Source of the DNA: Ascaphus truei
Lineage: Eukaryota; Chordata; Amphibia; Anura; Ascaphidae
Direction of reading: 5' to 3'
NCBI GenBank assembly: GCA_036426205.1
Contig: CM071570.1
Span: forward strand, 54,298,176-54,362,175
DNA length: 64,000 bases
Shown here: positions 23,291-33,990 of the stretch, piece after piece
Position numbering within the stretch: the stretch's first letter is position 1
How the letters are laid out: each line of letters opens with the position of its first letter
Notes under the pieces: model-generated
Databases searched by the model: none
Told to the model about the DNA's origin: nothing
The model's input: only the letters and a program-made list of their open reading frames with translations
Position numbers and translations under genes: made by a program

Positions 23291-24290
23291 ACACTCTCCT
23301 TCCACCTCAGTCTCTCCTATGCGGAGCTTTCTGCACACAGGAAGGGGGAGGAGTCAGTGCCTGGTTGTTGCCTCCTATCCAATCACCTCCCCTGTCTGAA
23401 TGCTGCTCTCATTCACTGCATGGCGACGCATCTCCAGAAACCGTGTGAGCCAAGGTAAGTGTAGTTTACAGAGGCCTTTGCCGCTTCCCCGGCATTTAAT
23501 TTGTGTCTTCGAGAAGCAGGCGGGACCTCTGTAAACCCCGCGTCCCCCGCAGACACCTTATGGCGTGTGTGTGTTCTGAGCTTGCAGGGATTGTGTGCTT
23601 CTGGTTGGCTCCCCTGAATATCCTTATATGGTTTTTCATTTGCTTTTCTTTGTGTTGTTTTTTAGCAGTTGTTATAACTTCATATTTCAGTTGTAGCCAC
23701 ATTCTGAATTGGAAAGGAGTGAGCGTATTAGAGTTTCATACTCTTATTAATTATATTATTTTATTTATGTACAGTATTAACTCTATTGTTTTTGTTCATG
23801 GTGTTTTTTTATAACTATTTTAGTATTACATATTTATGGGCAAATTATATTCGGAAGAAAAATAGTAGGTTGAATGTAGAGCAAATATTAATGATTTAAT
23901 TTTTGTCATACATTTTCCCAATAAATTTGCAAACGAAATCCTGACAATATATGTTTTAGAAAACTGAAAATGAGTTAAAAACGATATGGGTTTGCACTCA
24001 CAAACCAGAATCTTGGTTTGATGCATTGATTTAGAGCAGGTCTCAACGTGGATACTTCTCCATGTACTTTTCTTTACTGGAATTACGGTTCGGCGGACCT
24101 CGTGGAGACCGGAAATATAAAGCAAAAAATAATGTAATACTATTTTTTTAATAAAATGTATGGGGCTATAGGGACGGCTGCGGTTCTCCTGAGCTGTAGT
24201 AAAGAAACTCCGCCACCAACATAACGGCAGAAATCCGGCATGTTCTATATTCCTGGATCTCTCTCAGGTGCCTAGTATGTGTTTCCTCCA
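23291..24290. other. No gene recognised
   Basis: 23440-23550 resembles the interior of the hAT MITE at 14562 (CAGAGGCCT, CGGCATTT, GCGGGACCTCTGTAA), so a fragment of that family is likely. The rest is AT-rich without a supported ORF. Confidence 0.4.
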
Positions 24291-24748
24291 ATCCTTCATC
24301 TTATGCGTTTCGCTCCCGTTTCATGGAGGGTAATGAATGTTGAAGATTGTCTCTGACTTACTGTCGTGATTGTGTTCACCACACTACTAGAGATTGTAAT
24401 CACCAGCCAGAACACTGAGATTAATAAATGGTAGTTTATTTGGCTAGAGTCAACAGTAAGTCACACGTACAGAAACATAACAATAACCCCACACAAATAG
24501 GAACTTACGGTAGCCTCCTAACTTGCTAGGTACAGAGCATTGCCAAAGCTAGCTTACAGTGAATGCTGCCTCAATATCCCAGTGATAAGGGAAGACCGCC
24601 CCAGGTCTGCACAGTCCATGATACAGTTGATCTTCCGATGCAAAGACCAACCTGGAACAACTGCTTGGATCGGCATCAGCTTCTATAGTCTCCCGGGTCT
24701 CCATTTGGAAAAATGGGGGGCAGGTACCGTTCCTTTAAGTCTATAATT
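24291..24748. mobile_element. Possible old LTR or PLE-related repeat
   Basis: TGTCGTGATTGTG near 24362, then ATTAATAAATGGTAGTTTATTT and TCACACGTACAGAAACAT. These resemble the arrangement in the LTR at 28711 (TGTCACGG..., GTAGTTTATTT, CCCACGTACAAGAA). Upstream, GCGTTTCGCTCCC recalls a PLE motif. No right end or target duplication is visible. Confidence 0.3.
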
Positions 24749-24756
24749 ATATAAAC

Positions 24757-24941
24757 CAGTGTTTCCCAACTCCAGTCCTCAGGGAACCCCAACAGGTCAG
24801 GTCTTAAGGATATCCCTGCTCCAGCACAGGTGGCTCAGTCAAAATGACTGAGCCGCTGGTTGAACCACCTGTGCTGGAGCAGGGATATCCTTAAGACCTG
24901 ACATGTTGGGGTTCCCTAAGGACTGGAGTTGGAAAACACTG
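24757..24941. mobile_element. Palindromic hAT MITE with perfect 8-bp target duplication
   Basis: 185 bp starting CAGTGTTTCCCAACTCCAGT and ending in its inverse (ACTGGAGTTGGAAAACACTG). The arms are near-perfect inverted repeats over most of the length, with a central loop near GACTGAGCCGCTGG. Flanking duplications ATATAAAC (24749-24756, 24942-24949) are perfect. Confidence 0.9.
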
Positions 24942-24949
24942 ATATAAAC

Positions 24950-26448
24950 TGTCGTATCCATAAATAACCACATTCAATGATTTTGAAGCTCTTATCAGGA
25001 TTCAAAATGAATCAATCAAAAACTGGAATTATTTTCTTAAATCTTGTCACTGTAATATGATTTCTCCTCACATATGACATGGTAGTGAACATATTGCTTA
25101 TTTAGGTATTCTGATTTCTAGTAATCTTAGAAAAAGTTGGAAAATCAATTTACAATCAATGCTGTGTAAGATTAAAACAGAGTTGAAAACAATCAAACGT
25201 ATATAATTCAGAGGGATTGCAGCTATAAGGAAGACTATTATCCAAAATATTTTATTTCCCTCCTCACACCCTTATGTTTAACAAATAAATAGATAACACA
25301 ACTAGACCACATTATAAATAATGTATAATCGAAAGAAAATACACCAAGAATAAGTAATGCAAACTTAGAGCACATTGGTTTAAGGGAGGCTGTGGTCTGC
25401 TGTGAAATGCGTGGGCATTTATCATTAAAGGTCATTTAAAGTGATATATTACCATTACATTAAAATCATCACTATTGTTATATATGGAGTCTGAACTTTT
25501 GTTCAGTAAATATAAATAATTCCACATTTGTCAACACATTTAACTGTCCTTCACTATTAAAACAATTATTGCACCCGCTGTGAAATATTGGATGACCTTA
25601 CGTAAAAAAATGTAATGTACAAGCATTACTCCACAATGCAATAATCCAAAAATTATAGTTTATAATAAGGTCCTAAATTGGTAGTGTTGGGAAGAAAAAG
25701 GGTTTCATTTTCTTTAACCTTTTCTAACTCCCAACACAAAAACAGTTACGTCTTTCAAACCTTACAATTTAGGTGGCACTTCCCTAAAGAAGATTTATGG
25801 AAATGTTTGCAAATTAGAAAATTAGAAGTGCCCTTTCAAACCTATTTATCTGCAATAAAAATCAGTAATAGATCTGAAATGATTTATCGCGTGTCAGATT
25901 ACAGTAAAGGAGTTGCTGGTGTTTTTTTACTATAAATCATTGCCCGATTTGTCTTTTTCCCACAATATTACTGGGGAGGAAAGAAAGAATTGCTGGAAAT
26001 TCAATCACATGATATATAAAGATACTAGAAGCTCATTAAACACCTGCAAGACATAAAAAGGCAAATTTACGACCTAATCACAATTGTTGCAGGTGCCGAT
26101 TTAACCCATATTCTCTGGTCATGTCCTTTTAATAAAACGCATGCTCACAAATCTATTTGCTTGCATCTCAGATTCTCCAGAAAGTAATCCCTTTTTATGA
26201 ATCCTTTTTTATTTTAGGAATTCAATTGCAAGCACTTGCACGTTGTAAAGAAGAAGTTAGTTGGGTATTCATTTTAGCAATGCTGTAACTGGAAATCCAT
26301 GGTTGTTCCATCCCTTCGTGGGGTTGTACAAAGTTTGACTAATTCTGGTCATCTGGATAAACTCTGGTTACTCTGGTAGGGGAAGGATAACAAAGTTGAG
26401 TTTGTTAGCTGTATTGCAATGCTGATATAGCATGCTATAGTTTTAAAC
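24950..26448. other. About 1.5 kb without recognised gene
   Basis: AT-rich, with no ORF above 90 codons and no clear repeat unit on either strand. Confidence 0.4.
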
Positions 26449-26456
26449 GATTATGG

Positions 26457-26663
26457 CAGTGGTTCCCAACCTTTTTTTGATTAAGGAACCCCATTTGAAA
26501 TTCTGAGGAACCCCAACCCTGTCAAACAGCACGCCTGAGATCACATGCATTGTAACTTCTTCTGTATTTGGTACAATTTTAAAATTAACTGAAAATTACA
26601 GGAACCCTTTAGGGATGCCCAGGAAACCCAAGGATTCCTAGGAACCCCTGTTGCAAAACAGTG
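26457..26663 (+). mobile_element. hAT MITE, same family as 11795-11999
   Basis: Starts CAGTGGTTCCCAACC and shares the GGAACCCC, ATTTGGTACAATT, GGGATGCCCAGG and ATTCCTAGGAACCC blocks with the 11.8 kb copy in inverse orientation. The right end (AAAACAGTG) is altered and no clear target duplication was found. Confidence 0.7.
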
Positions 26664-27190
26664 TAAAATTGTGTTTTCTCTCATAAAAAGTAGTAATTTT
26701 GCTATGAAATAGCCGCATTTGTTGAATGAGACCACATCTCCAAAAGTATTGAACTTTGTTTAGCAATAAAGAAATTAAGGGCTTTCGAATAAGTGAATAC
26801 AAATTTGAATCACATCGATAATTATAAAGCCAATTATTTCACAATTAATTAAAGACTCCACTTAATTTTTTCTTTTTTTCCTTTATGGTGGTTTGATTTT
26901 TTTTTACCAAGTAAGTTTTACAAGTCTAATACTTCATTTACATCCGTCAAAGTGACAGTATTTTGGCTGAATGAATAAAAAGATTTTAGTACTAGATACT
27001 GTATGCATTAGAATTCTCTTTTAGCTCATGTACGCATTACGTTAACATGACAATCACATCCTTCATCCATGAAGAACGTATTCCTGGAAAAATATAACAT
27101 TTCTGTTCGTGAAAAAAAAAATCCATATTATTTATTTTGGCAATTGTACAGCAAACTTTCTGTTTCAAATGGAAATTACTTATTTTACGC

Positions 27191-27191
<1 letters not shown>
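26664..27191. other. No gene recognised
   Basis: AT-rich spacer without a supported feature. Confidence 0.4.

Positions 27192-27242
<51 letters not shown>
27192..27242. repeat. (TA)n microsatellite
   Basis: About 25 uninterrupted TA dinucleotides followed by a T run. Confidence 0.9.
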
Positions 27243-27252
<10 letters not shown>

Positions 27253-28705
27253 CCTTTCCTGCTTCAAATGCACACACCATTCCACTTTTGTATTTAGCCA
27301 TTCATATATAGGAACGACTAATATATTTTTAAGTAGCAAAAGGAAAAGTAAAGCACACAGATAAAGTAGTAAAAACACACAACTGTGCTTTAACATACTA
27401 CACTAAGCTCTGGTGTAGATACTGCATCAGTGTCGCTGAACGCTCGTCTGTCTTAGGAAACTCCTGCACTGTTATATATTCACATCAGTAACTTGAGTAA
27501 AACTGTTTTAATGATCACCACACACTTCTGTGCCAATGGCGGATTTTGGCATTAGCAAAAGACCATGGAAAGTAAGATGGGGCAAGACTGTAAAAACTTG
27601 GTGTTGATTGTCAGCTTTCATATGCTCATACCAGCCACTAACTTGCAAAGCAGTCAGACAGAAGAAAGATGTGCACACTACTGTTCTGGTAGAGTCAAAA
27701 GATGAACAGCATCAGGAAGCTCCCCCAGGTAGAAGGACATTATTCTCTATAGTAAAGGGGACATTATACTTACAAAGATTAATGATACACATAACAAGGG
27801 ATATGGACAGAGGGACACAAGAAGAAGTCATAATCAAGATGTCAGGGAACAGGGATATAACAAGGAGACACCAGGGGTCATTTGTGCTGGTTGTATTTTT
27901 TGCTTCTGAGATGGTCACAGACCTGCCCTTTCAAAGCCTACCTACATTATGCAATGTACCTGAATATTGTAGATGGGCAGATGTTTTAACTTAAGCTGCA
28001 TTCTCCCATCTCATATATAATTTATATTACATTTTGCTTGATAATATTTTTGTTCTTCATTTCTAAGATTTCCTAAAAAAAAATTTTTTAAATACTGTAA
28101 AATAATAGTGGTTAGAATATTAAAATATTTGCTTCTACTTCTATTTTGCAGACTGGGCCCATTAAGCTTGACTGAACACATAGTACAGATGTTGAAGATA
28201 TTGGCTTGAGAAGAAAGACAGACATGGAGAGTTACTCAGAAGTCTAGACTCATTTTCCTGAACTTTCCACTGATACCATTTGTACACCAAATTCCTTATC
28301 CCCCCCGACTATTATCCTGGGGAAAGAGGCATGTGACTCTCACCCCTTCCTTTTTTCTCTGCTGTACGTAATTAGTTCACCAGTGAAATGTATGAAAGCG
28401 GTGCCAGTCCAAAACACCATTTTGATTTAAAGAAACTGACAATACTGTATTGCAGACACATAGTAAAGGTCAAGATGTTTAACAGTATGGAGGAGGGTAA
28501 GGGGACGGGGACTGGACCAGAGGGAGGGCAGATTGGTATTCTCCAATTCCATGAAATCAGTGCAGTTGAGTATACTGGTTTAGAGGGGGGTCTGACAGAT
28601 AGAAAAAGTGATATTGAGTTCAGCCAATTAAATACTTCAAAGATCTACTATGTACAAAAATTGTTGCATCTAACTCCTGACACTGAGTATAAAAAAAAAT
28701 AAGGA
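27243..28705. other. No recognised gene; two unassigned small ORFs
   Basis: Contains plus-strand open frames of 128 codons (27608-27994) and 104 codons (28388-28702). Neither shows a recognisable domain, a convincing start context or splice-flanked conserved block. They are noted here but not called as genes. Confidence 0.35.
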
Positions 28706-28710
28706 GGTGC

Positions 28711-29958
28711 TGTCACGGGAAACCAGGAACTTTTAACACCTTTTATATTTGTACCGGGATCATGCATTAGGCAAAACAAGGTAGTAGAAACGAAATGTAG
28801 TTTATTTCGGTAAACCCACGTACAAGAAGAATTACACAATATACAGTCAAAAATACACCTACTGGAGGTCTGGGGGGAAAATCTAGGCTTTCCTACAGTA
28901 GGTGCAGGGCGCCCACTTTGGTGGGCTTACCCTGACTAGGATATCCACCCAGCTCTCCTGGTCCTCTTTTCGGCTTGAAGTCCTAGCCGTGACCGCTAAG
29001 TTCGATTTGTAGAACTTGGGCGCAAAAGATGGGACTTAGTCTCTGCGAGGCAGACTTTCCTAGCTGCAAAATGAAGTCGGCTGCGCTGCAATTTGCAACG
29101 GAGTAACTTTGAAAAGCCCGCTTTAGCTTCATCGACACAAGTCACTGGAAGGACTGGTTCTATGACTCGGCCATCTCCTTACATACACTCCGCTAAGCTA
29201 TCCTTAGCATGGAGGTAGGAGGAGCAACCAATCAGAGCGTGGGAACCCTATCCCACTAGCCAATAGAAACGGGGTCGTCTCTTGGCTGACGTCAGAGGAG
29301 GGGGTGTGCCAAGCCGGCTCGGGATGCCCCGTGGGCGGGACATATGAATTGACCAACGGGAAACGCAGGGCAGGCTCCACTAAGTCTGGCAGACGAAAGG
29401 ATCCTCCCCGCATGGGGTCTCTGTTCTCCGGACTCAGTACTCCGCCCTGCCCCAGCCACTTTGCACCAATACACCTCTCAACATCTCCTCTTTGAACTAC
29501 GGACTCTGTGCAGACTTGCTGGCACCTTAAGCAGATGCCCGGGCTGACTGCATAGAGTCTTATAAGAAATGTATAAAACACATAAAATATATTTTAATAC
29601 ATAGAGGACTTTGGTGAGACTCATGACAAAGGGAGATAGGACTGAGATATTGGGGCTTGAAAACCAAGAGTCTGGGGGACATTGGACAGCCCCGGTGCAA
29701 TTCCACCCATGTACCGGCAAATCATGCCTGTTCGCCCAGTAGAATTAAGGGACTACCGGTAGCTCCGGCCCACGAACTCCTGCAAACAAAATAATTGTAT
29801 TCTTACCCAAATACCTCACCTAAAACTTGCACACAGAAAGCTTTATGAGTTTGGGACAAAGGGAACTTGAAAAGTGGAAAAGCAAGGACCCACAGTGCCC
29901 AAGGGTAACCAGAGGGTTTAACCTTTATTATTTAGCTTGGTTGCCCTTGCCCGTCACA
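28711..29958 (-). mobile_element. Candidate solo LTR with 5-bp near-perfect duplication
   Basis: Starts TGTCACGGG and ends CCCGTCACA, an inverted terminal match of nine positions with one change. Flanks are GGTGC (28706-28710) and GCTGC (29959-29963), a 5-bp duplication with one mismatch. Read on the minus strand, an AATAAA lies about 100 bp before the 3' end (complement near 28801). A CCAAT box (complement) lies in the GC-rich middle. No internal retroelement sequence adjoins. Confidence 0.6.
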
Positions 29959-29963
29959 GCTGC

Positions 29964-30559
29964 ATTTGGGTGTATCCATAAGCATCTGCAGAGCTTTCTT
30001 GCCACACAATGTTATTGGTGCAGCACAGCTTCCTTCATTTCATACAAATATATGTATGAAAAGAGAAAGGAAGGAGAAGGGGTGCCGTATGATACAGGAG
30101 CTAGGACTCTGGCAGGTACATTTCTACTTTCCTTCTTTCCTACTTCTACTCGGTCACTGCCCCCAGAGAGTGTCCCATGAACTTGCAATGAACATATTCA
30201 GCGGCAAATTACATGTGATACCTAAACCTTTTATGGATAATGGTCTTCTCTGAAAGTAACCTGTTCAATCTCGTATGTTTGGCACGTTTGAGCACTGAGC
30301 AAAGAGTAGCTATAGTAGAGGCTTTAACACGGTGGACCAGATTTTGTGCCTCAAGTCTTAAGAGGAGTCAGCGGGTCTGGGAAAGGCTGTCAGACCAGAG
30401 TTGTGTATTGCTACTCTGTGGGCTTCCAGTGGGATATCTGCAGACTATATACAGGCTACACAGAGGCGTGCTGCAAGCGCCACATAGTCACGTGGCACAG
30501 GAGGTTTGTGCATAGCTGCCAGGGACACATCTCTACAGGCTAACCAATGGCGTGCAGGG
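29964..30559. other. No gene recognised
   Basis: Open frames of 65-117 codons overlap here, but no domain is recognisable. It adjoins the 3' part of the DIRS-like remnant. Confidence 0.35.
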
Positions 30560-30659
30560 CTGTGCCGGGGTCACACACGAGTAATTCAATGGGAATAGGC
30601 ATGCGCAGGTGAGACAACGTTTTGATACATAAGAGAACAATTTTAGCTTTTTCACCTAA

Positions 30660-30937
30660 TAGGAGGTTGAGTGTACCTCTTCTGCGAAATACTCTTTTGT
30701 TTTTGCCGATACATAAGAGAACAAACATAGAAAGTAAAACAGGACCGGAAACCGAAAAATAAAGGGAGTAAAATAAAAGATACAATAACCATAACCTAAC
30801 TGCGATGACCAGGGGAAAAATGTCCAAAAAAGCAGATTCTTAACTAAAGTTGAACCCATCCAAATCTCCGACCAACGCTCAGCGCACCACGACCCCTCAA
30901 AGTATGCCAGGTAGCCTATTGACCCGACTTTATCCAT
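30660..30937 (-). pseudogene. DIRS-like RNase H region
   Basis: GSIGYLAYFEGSWCAERW corresponds to the start of the RNase H fold in DIRS polyproteins, where a DAA or DAS motif would precede G-GYG-YF. Here it reads DKVGSIGY. FFPWSSQL and, one frame over, FPLVIAVRLW represent the following ELFPIV-AV-LW block, so a frameshift lies near 30820. Broken. Confidence 0.65.
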
Positions 30938-31179
30938 AAAAATCTGAGGCTCTCTATTGGATGTCAGCCGACCCCACCAGAGGGTCCTCCCATTAATCCC
31001 TTAAAAAAAGAGCCACACTGCCAGATTATGCCAAATACCAGTCGTAATCCGGATAAAATGATGTTGTCGCCTGACCCCTGTTGTTGCTGCCACTGAACAC
31101 TTTGAGAATATCCTTACCATCGGCATAATTCTGGCTGCGAACACTAAATGGCCCAGAAATGACTGAAACTGTGGCAATG

Positions 31180-31620
31180 ATGCCTACCTACTTGACCGAA
31201 AGGACTCCATTGATCTGACCAGGGATTGAAGCTTGTCTTTAGGGAGCCTATACTCCATCCCAACAGTGTCAATCTTGATCTCCAGAAAACTGAGGACCGT
31301 TGCTGGACCCTCCATCTTTTTGACCGTCAATGGGACCCCAAATTCACTTGCCATTGGCAAAAATATGCTCAACCACCTTGCGCACAAGTCCGACTCCCAT
31401 GGACAAATAAACCTGAAATTGTCATGGTAGTTAAGTACACCAGCAGCTTGTACTGTCTGCTTGACCAGTCATTACAAAAAAGGTACAGAATGTCTCAAAA
31501 TAAAAACAAGATAATTCGCAATACGTAGAAAGGCATTTATCAACCAAGTAGCCTTCTTCCAACCTACATCCCAGCAAATGAAAAAACCAGGATGCACCAG
31601 CCAGAATCCGGACTAGATAT
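31180..31620 (-). pseudogene. DIRS-like reverse transcriptase, catalytic part
   Basis: LVKADI at about 31610 is RT motif A (the usual D-IESAFR is interrupted by a stop). FGVPLTVKKMEGPATVLSFLEIKIDT and YRLPKDKL (31184-31387) are the conserved post-catalytic blocks. The usual YLDDFL box is replaced by sequence reading YHDNF in a shifted frame near 31440. Not functional. Confidence 0.65.
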
Positions 31621-31626
31621 CAGCTT

Positions 31627-32445
31627 TCACCAAAAGCGCACCCTGCCTAAAACGCCTGCCAAAGTTACAGCCTGATCTAAGCTCACAGAGCAAAACTGCC
31701 TATTGATAATGAAATTCATTAATGATACTTCAGGATGCGACAGATGTATCAGCCGTAAAGGCCCCTGTTCTTTTTTCCGAACAATACCCAAAAGTGATCC
31801 TCTCAAAGCAGGCAACGGAGGAGCTTGGAACAGCCCAACCATCCTCCTTACCGCTACTTCCTTAGATATATTTTCCCTCGTGACACCACCCCATTCCATA
31901 ACCGATTTCAAATTTTTTGTTTCCAGGTGCTCCGTGTTTTCAATTAAAGGGATCCAGAAGACTTCCATAAACCCTTCCCGCAACAGACTGGCTGCTTCCT
32001 TATTGGTGTAAATATCAAGCCATCGACACATATTTTCCATTTTAACTGGTGTGACCGCTTTTTCCCACAAACTGCCAGAAAGGCTTGCCCCCTCCCTGTT
32101 TACGCTTATGAAAGCACTTTTCAACAGCATGAACACCACTGCAAACCGGGCATCAATGCCGGAATTTGCAATTGCTGAATCTACATTGGCCCTCATTAAA
32201 AGCCTGCAGTGTCCCTTCTTGCTACCGGCCGACAGCCCTGCGGACAGCCCGCTGCTATCAGCCCCTTGAAAGGGTGACGACTTTTGCATGGTCATTAACT
32301 CAATCCATAAATCCATATCCTTCACATTTGAGGATAAATGCATGCGAACAGCAACCTTCTGGCGAAATTGCTCATCGTAGTGCCACCACGCCACCCCACT
32401 ATAATTCCTGTACACGAACCCAATCATATCCTGATATTTAAACAT
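31627..32445 (-). pseudogene. DIRS-like gag C-terminus and RT N-terminus
   Basis: A 272-codon uninterrupted frame, among the longest non-repetitive ORFs here. The gag-like end reads YSGVAWWHYDEQFRQKVA and DLWIELM. The RT entry reads NLKSVMEWGG, then VRRMVGLFQAPPLPALRGSLLG and LRLIHLSHP. These blocks are typical of DIRS elements of fish and amphibians. The frame ends at 31627, where RT motif A continues in another frame. Confidence 0.75.
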
Positions 32446-32448
32446 GGC

Positions 32449-33009
32449 TTAAACAGGGGGAGAATTTTCCCCTATCACACTTGCTAAAATGATAAAACGC
32501 CAGAAGCCAGTTCGAAAATGTCCACGGGAGCAATCTCGTCTCAATATCTTCTTTTTTGTCCTTGCCTTTTTTACTGGACCTACAGTAGCTAATGCCTCCC
32601 TATAGCCTGACAACAATGGCAGTATCTCCATGCAATCCCCTCCCCATATCTTATTCTTGACCACCGTCAACAAGTGCATCCCATACGGGCTAGTTATGCA
32701 TTGATATGTGTCCTTGAAGCAAACATCGTAAACTTTGTCCGCTTCAGCTACCCCACACTACAAGATCTGGGAGACGACTGCAACCTCATTGCCTCTGACA
32801 GGTGCAATCTCAGCACCCACTATTGGCCCCACTGGGCTTGCACCAGCCCCCATCAGCACAGGTGAAGGGCCCACCCATGCAGAAACTCTGCCAGGGGTCA
32901 CACTCGCCGCTGATGGTGCATCTAGCCCTTCCCCCGGGTAAACCTGAGGCCCCCCTCCTGATTTTCCAGGGCCACCAGCACCACCCTGTAAAAGGGATGT
33001 TAGATCCAC
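32449..33009 (-). pseudogene. DIRS-like gag region
   Basis: VVKNKIWGGDCMEILPLL followed by a basic run (KKARTKKKILRRDC) and FRTGFWRFIILASVIGE. This is the conserved block upstream of the YDEQFR region in DIRS gag-like proteins. Upstream is a Gly/Pro-rich N-terminal stretch (32758-33009). The pieces are separated by stops. Confidence 0.65.
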
Positions 33010-33027
33010 TGCCTCTACAACTATAAG

Positions 33028-33460
33028 CCCATCAGCAAGAAGGGCACCCCAGGCCCTGGGACCACAACATTGCCTACCACACTGACAGCCGGATGTGACG
33101 TGATTACCTTATTACTAATAGGGATAGTAGACAGTTACATATGCAAACATTCTGTAGGTACAAAGAGTGCGTGTACGAGTAGATTTACAGGATGTGACTG
33201 ATGATAGGGCACCAATTTAGTCACAACAAGTACAGATCCAGTGGGATCAGCTCGCTCCACTGGATCACTGCATTGTGAGAACCATTCCTTCATCCTGTGA
33301 GGACAACGCTATACGGCTGAATTTAAGAATCCATTCTCTCTCCTCAGAGGGATCTAGGAACTATTTCTTCGTTCTTTGGGAACCATGCCTATTGGCTCAC
33401 ATGACGCAGGACATTTAAACTTGCAGGAGATAGCGGCAGGAACGCAGTCTATCTCGGGAT
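33028..33460. other. No gene recognised
   Basis: Mixed sequence. CCTATTGGCTCACATGACGC followed by GGACATTTAAAC (33386-33421) resembles part of the palindromic MITE at 23026-23115. No ORF is supported. Confidence 0.4.
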
Positions 33461-33515
33461 GCAGGGGTCCCCAGAGCTGAAATTCATGGGGTTCAGCTCC
33501 GGAGACCCCATGCTT
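33461..33515. repeat. GGAGCTGAAC hairpin family, second copy
   Basis: GGGGTCCCCAGAGCTGAA and TTCAGCTCCGGAGACCCC form a near-perfect hairpin with a short loop. It matches hairpins at 22925 and 55921. Confidence 0.6.
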
Positions 33516-33639
33516 CAATCCCATGTAAAAAAAACAATAATAATAATTGCATGACTTAGTCCTGTAAGAGCTGCTCAGATAGACACAGAGAGAAACTGCT
33601 TCTCTCTGGGACTCCTGCGCCGCTCTTACAGGATGGTAG

Positions 33640-33810
33640 CTAGCTTGGTAGGATTAACCATGTTGTGGTCTCATTCAGAAGCAGGGACCCGCAGAGTTAA
33701 TCCTCCCAGGATGCTTTCTGTTTTCAGGGCTGCACTGCGATCTAGCGGTCGTGTGCAAATGCGGCCCGAGGACAGTAGATCTAGCTACATTTGTAGTCGC
33801 ACTCGTAGTG
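33640..33810. repeat. GGATTAAC...GTTAATCC hairpin family
   Basis: GGATTAAC (33651) and GTTAATCC (ends 33702) flank TCTCATTCAGAAGCAGGGAC-type sequence, as at 19603, 20133 and 55505. GAGGACAGTAG follows, as near 19580. Probably a fragment of the same foldback family as 19519-20228. Confidence 0.55.
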
Positions 33811-33990
33811 TTCAAAGGATCCTCAGACTATTTTAATAGTATTCAAAAGAGACAAATAGTGGCACAAAGTTTCGGGGTACAAAATTAACCCTCCCTCAGG
33901 TGCAGAAGGGTAACTTTTGTACCCCGAAATGTTGTGCCACTATTTGTCTCTTTTGAATACTATTAATATGGTCTGAGGACCCTTAGAATA
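33810..33990 (-). mobile_element. Palindromic element with hammerhead-like centre, copy 4
   Basis: Arms 33810-33880 and 33919-33990 are inverted copies (GATCCTCAGAC, TAGTATTCAAAAGAGAC, AATAGTGGCACAA, CGGGGTAC). The 38-base centre plus inner arm ends carry a hammerhead-like order on the minus strand. The family is different in sequence from the 35 kb and 48 kb palindromes but has the same architecture. Confidence 0.55.
33862..33903 (-). ncRNA. Hammerhead-ribozyme-like motif, palindrome copy 4
   Basis: Minus strand: GCAC, CTGAGGGA (one extra G against CTGANGA), stem II GGGT/ACCC, an extra C, GAAA, CTTT, then GTGC pairing with GCAC as a 4-bp stem I. The conserved order and stem I match hold, but two insertions in the core and a poor stem III argue for decay. 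Confidence 0.35.

Larger units (their letters stand above)
30560..33027 (-). mobile_element. DIRS-type (tyrosine-recombinase) retroelement remnant
   Basis: Minus-strand fragment carrying, in order, a gag-like region, the pre-RT block, reverse transcriptase and an RNase H start. The expected downstream methyltransferase-like region, tyrosine recombinase and split repeats are not recognisable, so the copy is truncated at its 3' side as well as frameshifted. Confidence 0.75.

Noticed and set aside
24296..24345. Hammerhead-like GAGCGAAACGCAT sequence on the minus strand
   Set aside because: Stem II and GAAA-like parts are present and AAGAT could pair with ATCTT upstream, but no CTGANGA box is recognisable, so I did not call it.
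27608..27994. 128-codon plus-strand ORF
   Set aside because: No recognisable domain, no codon or context support, and ORFs of this size occur by chance in 64 kb of six-frame translation.
29204..29581. 125-codon minus-strand ORF
   Set aside because: Falls inside the GC-rich part of the candidate LTR at 28711-29958 and has no retroviral or cellular domain.
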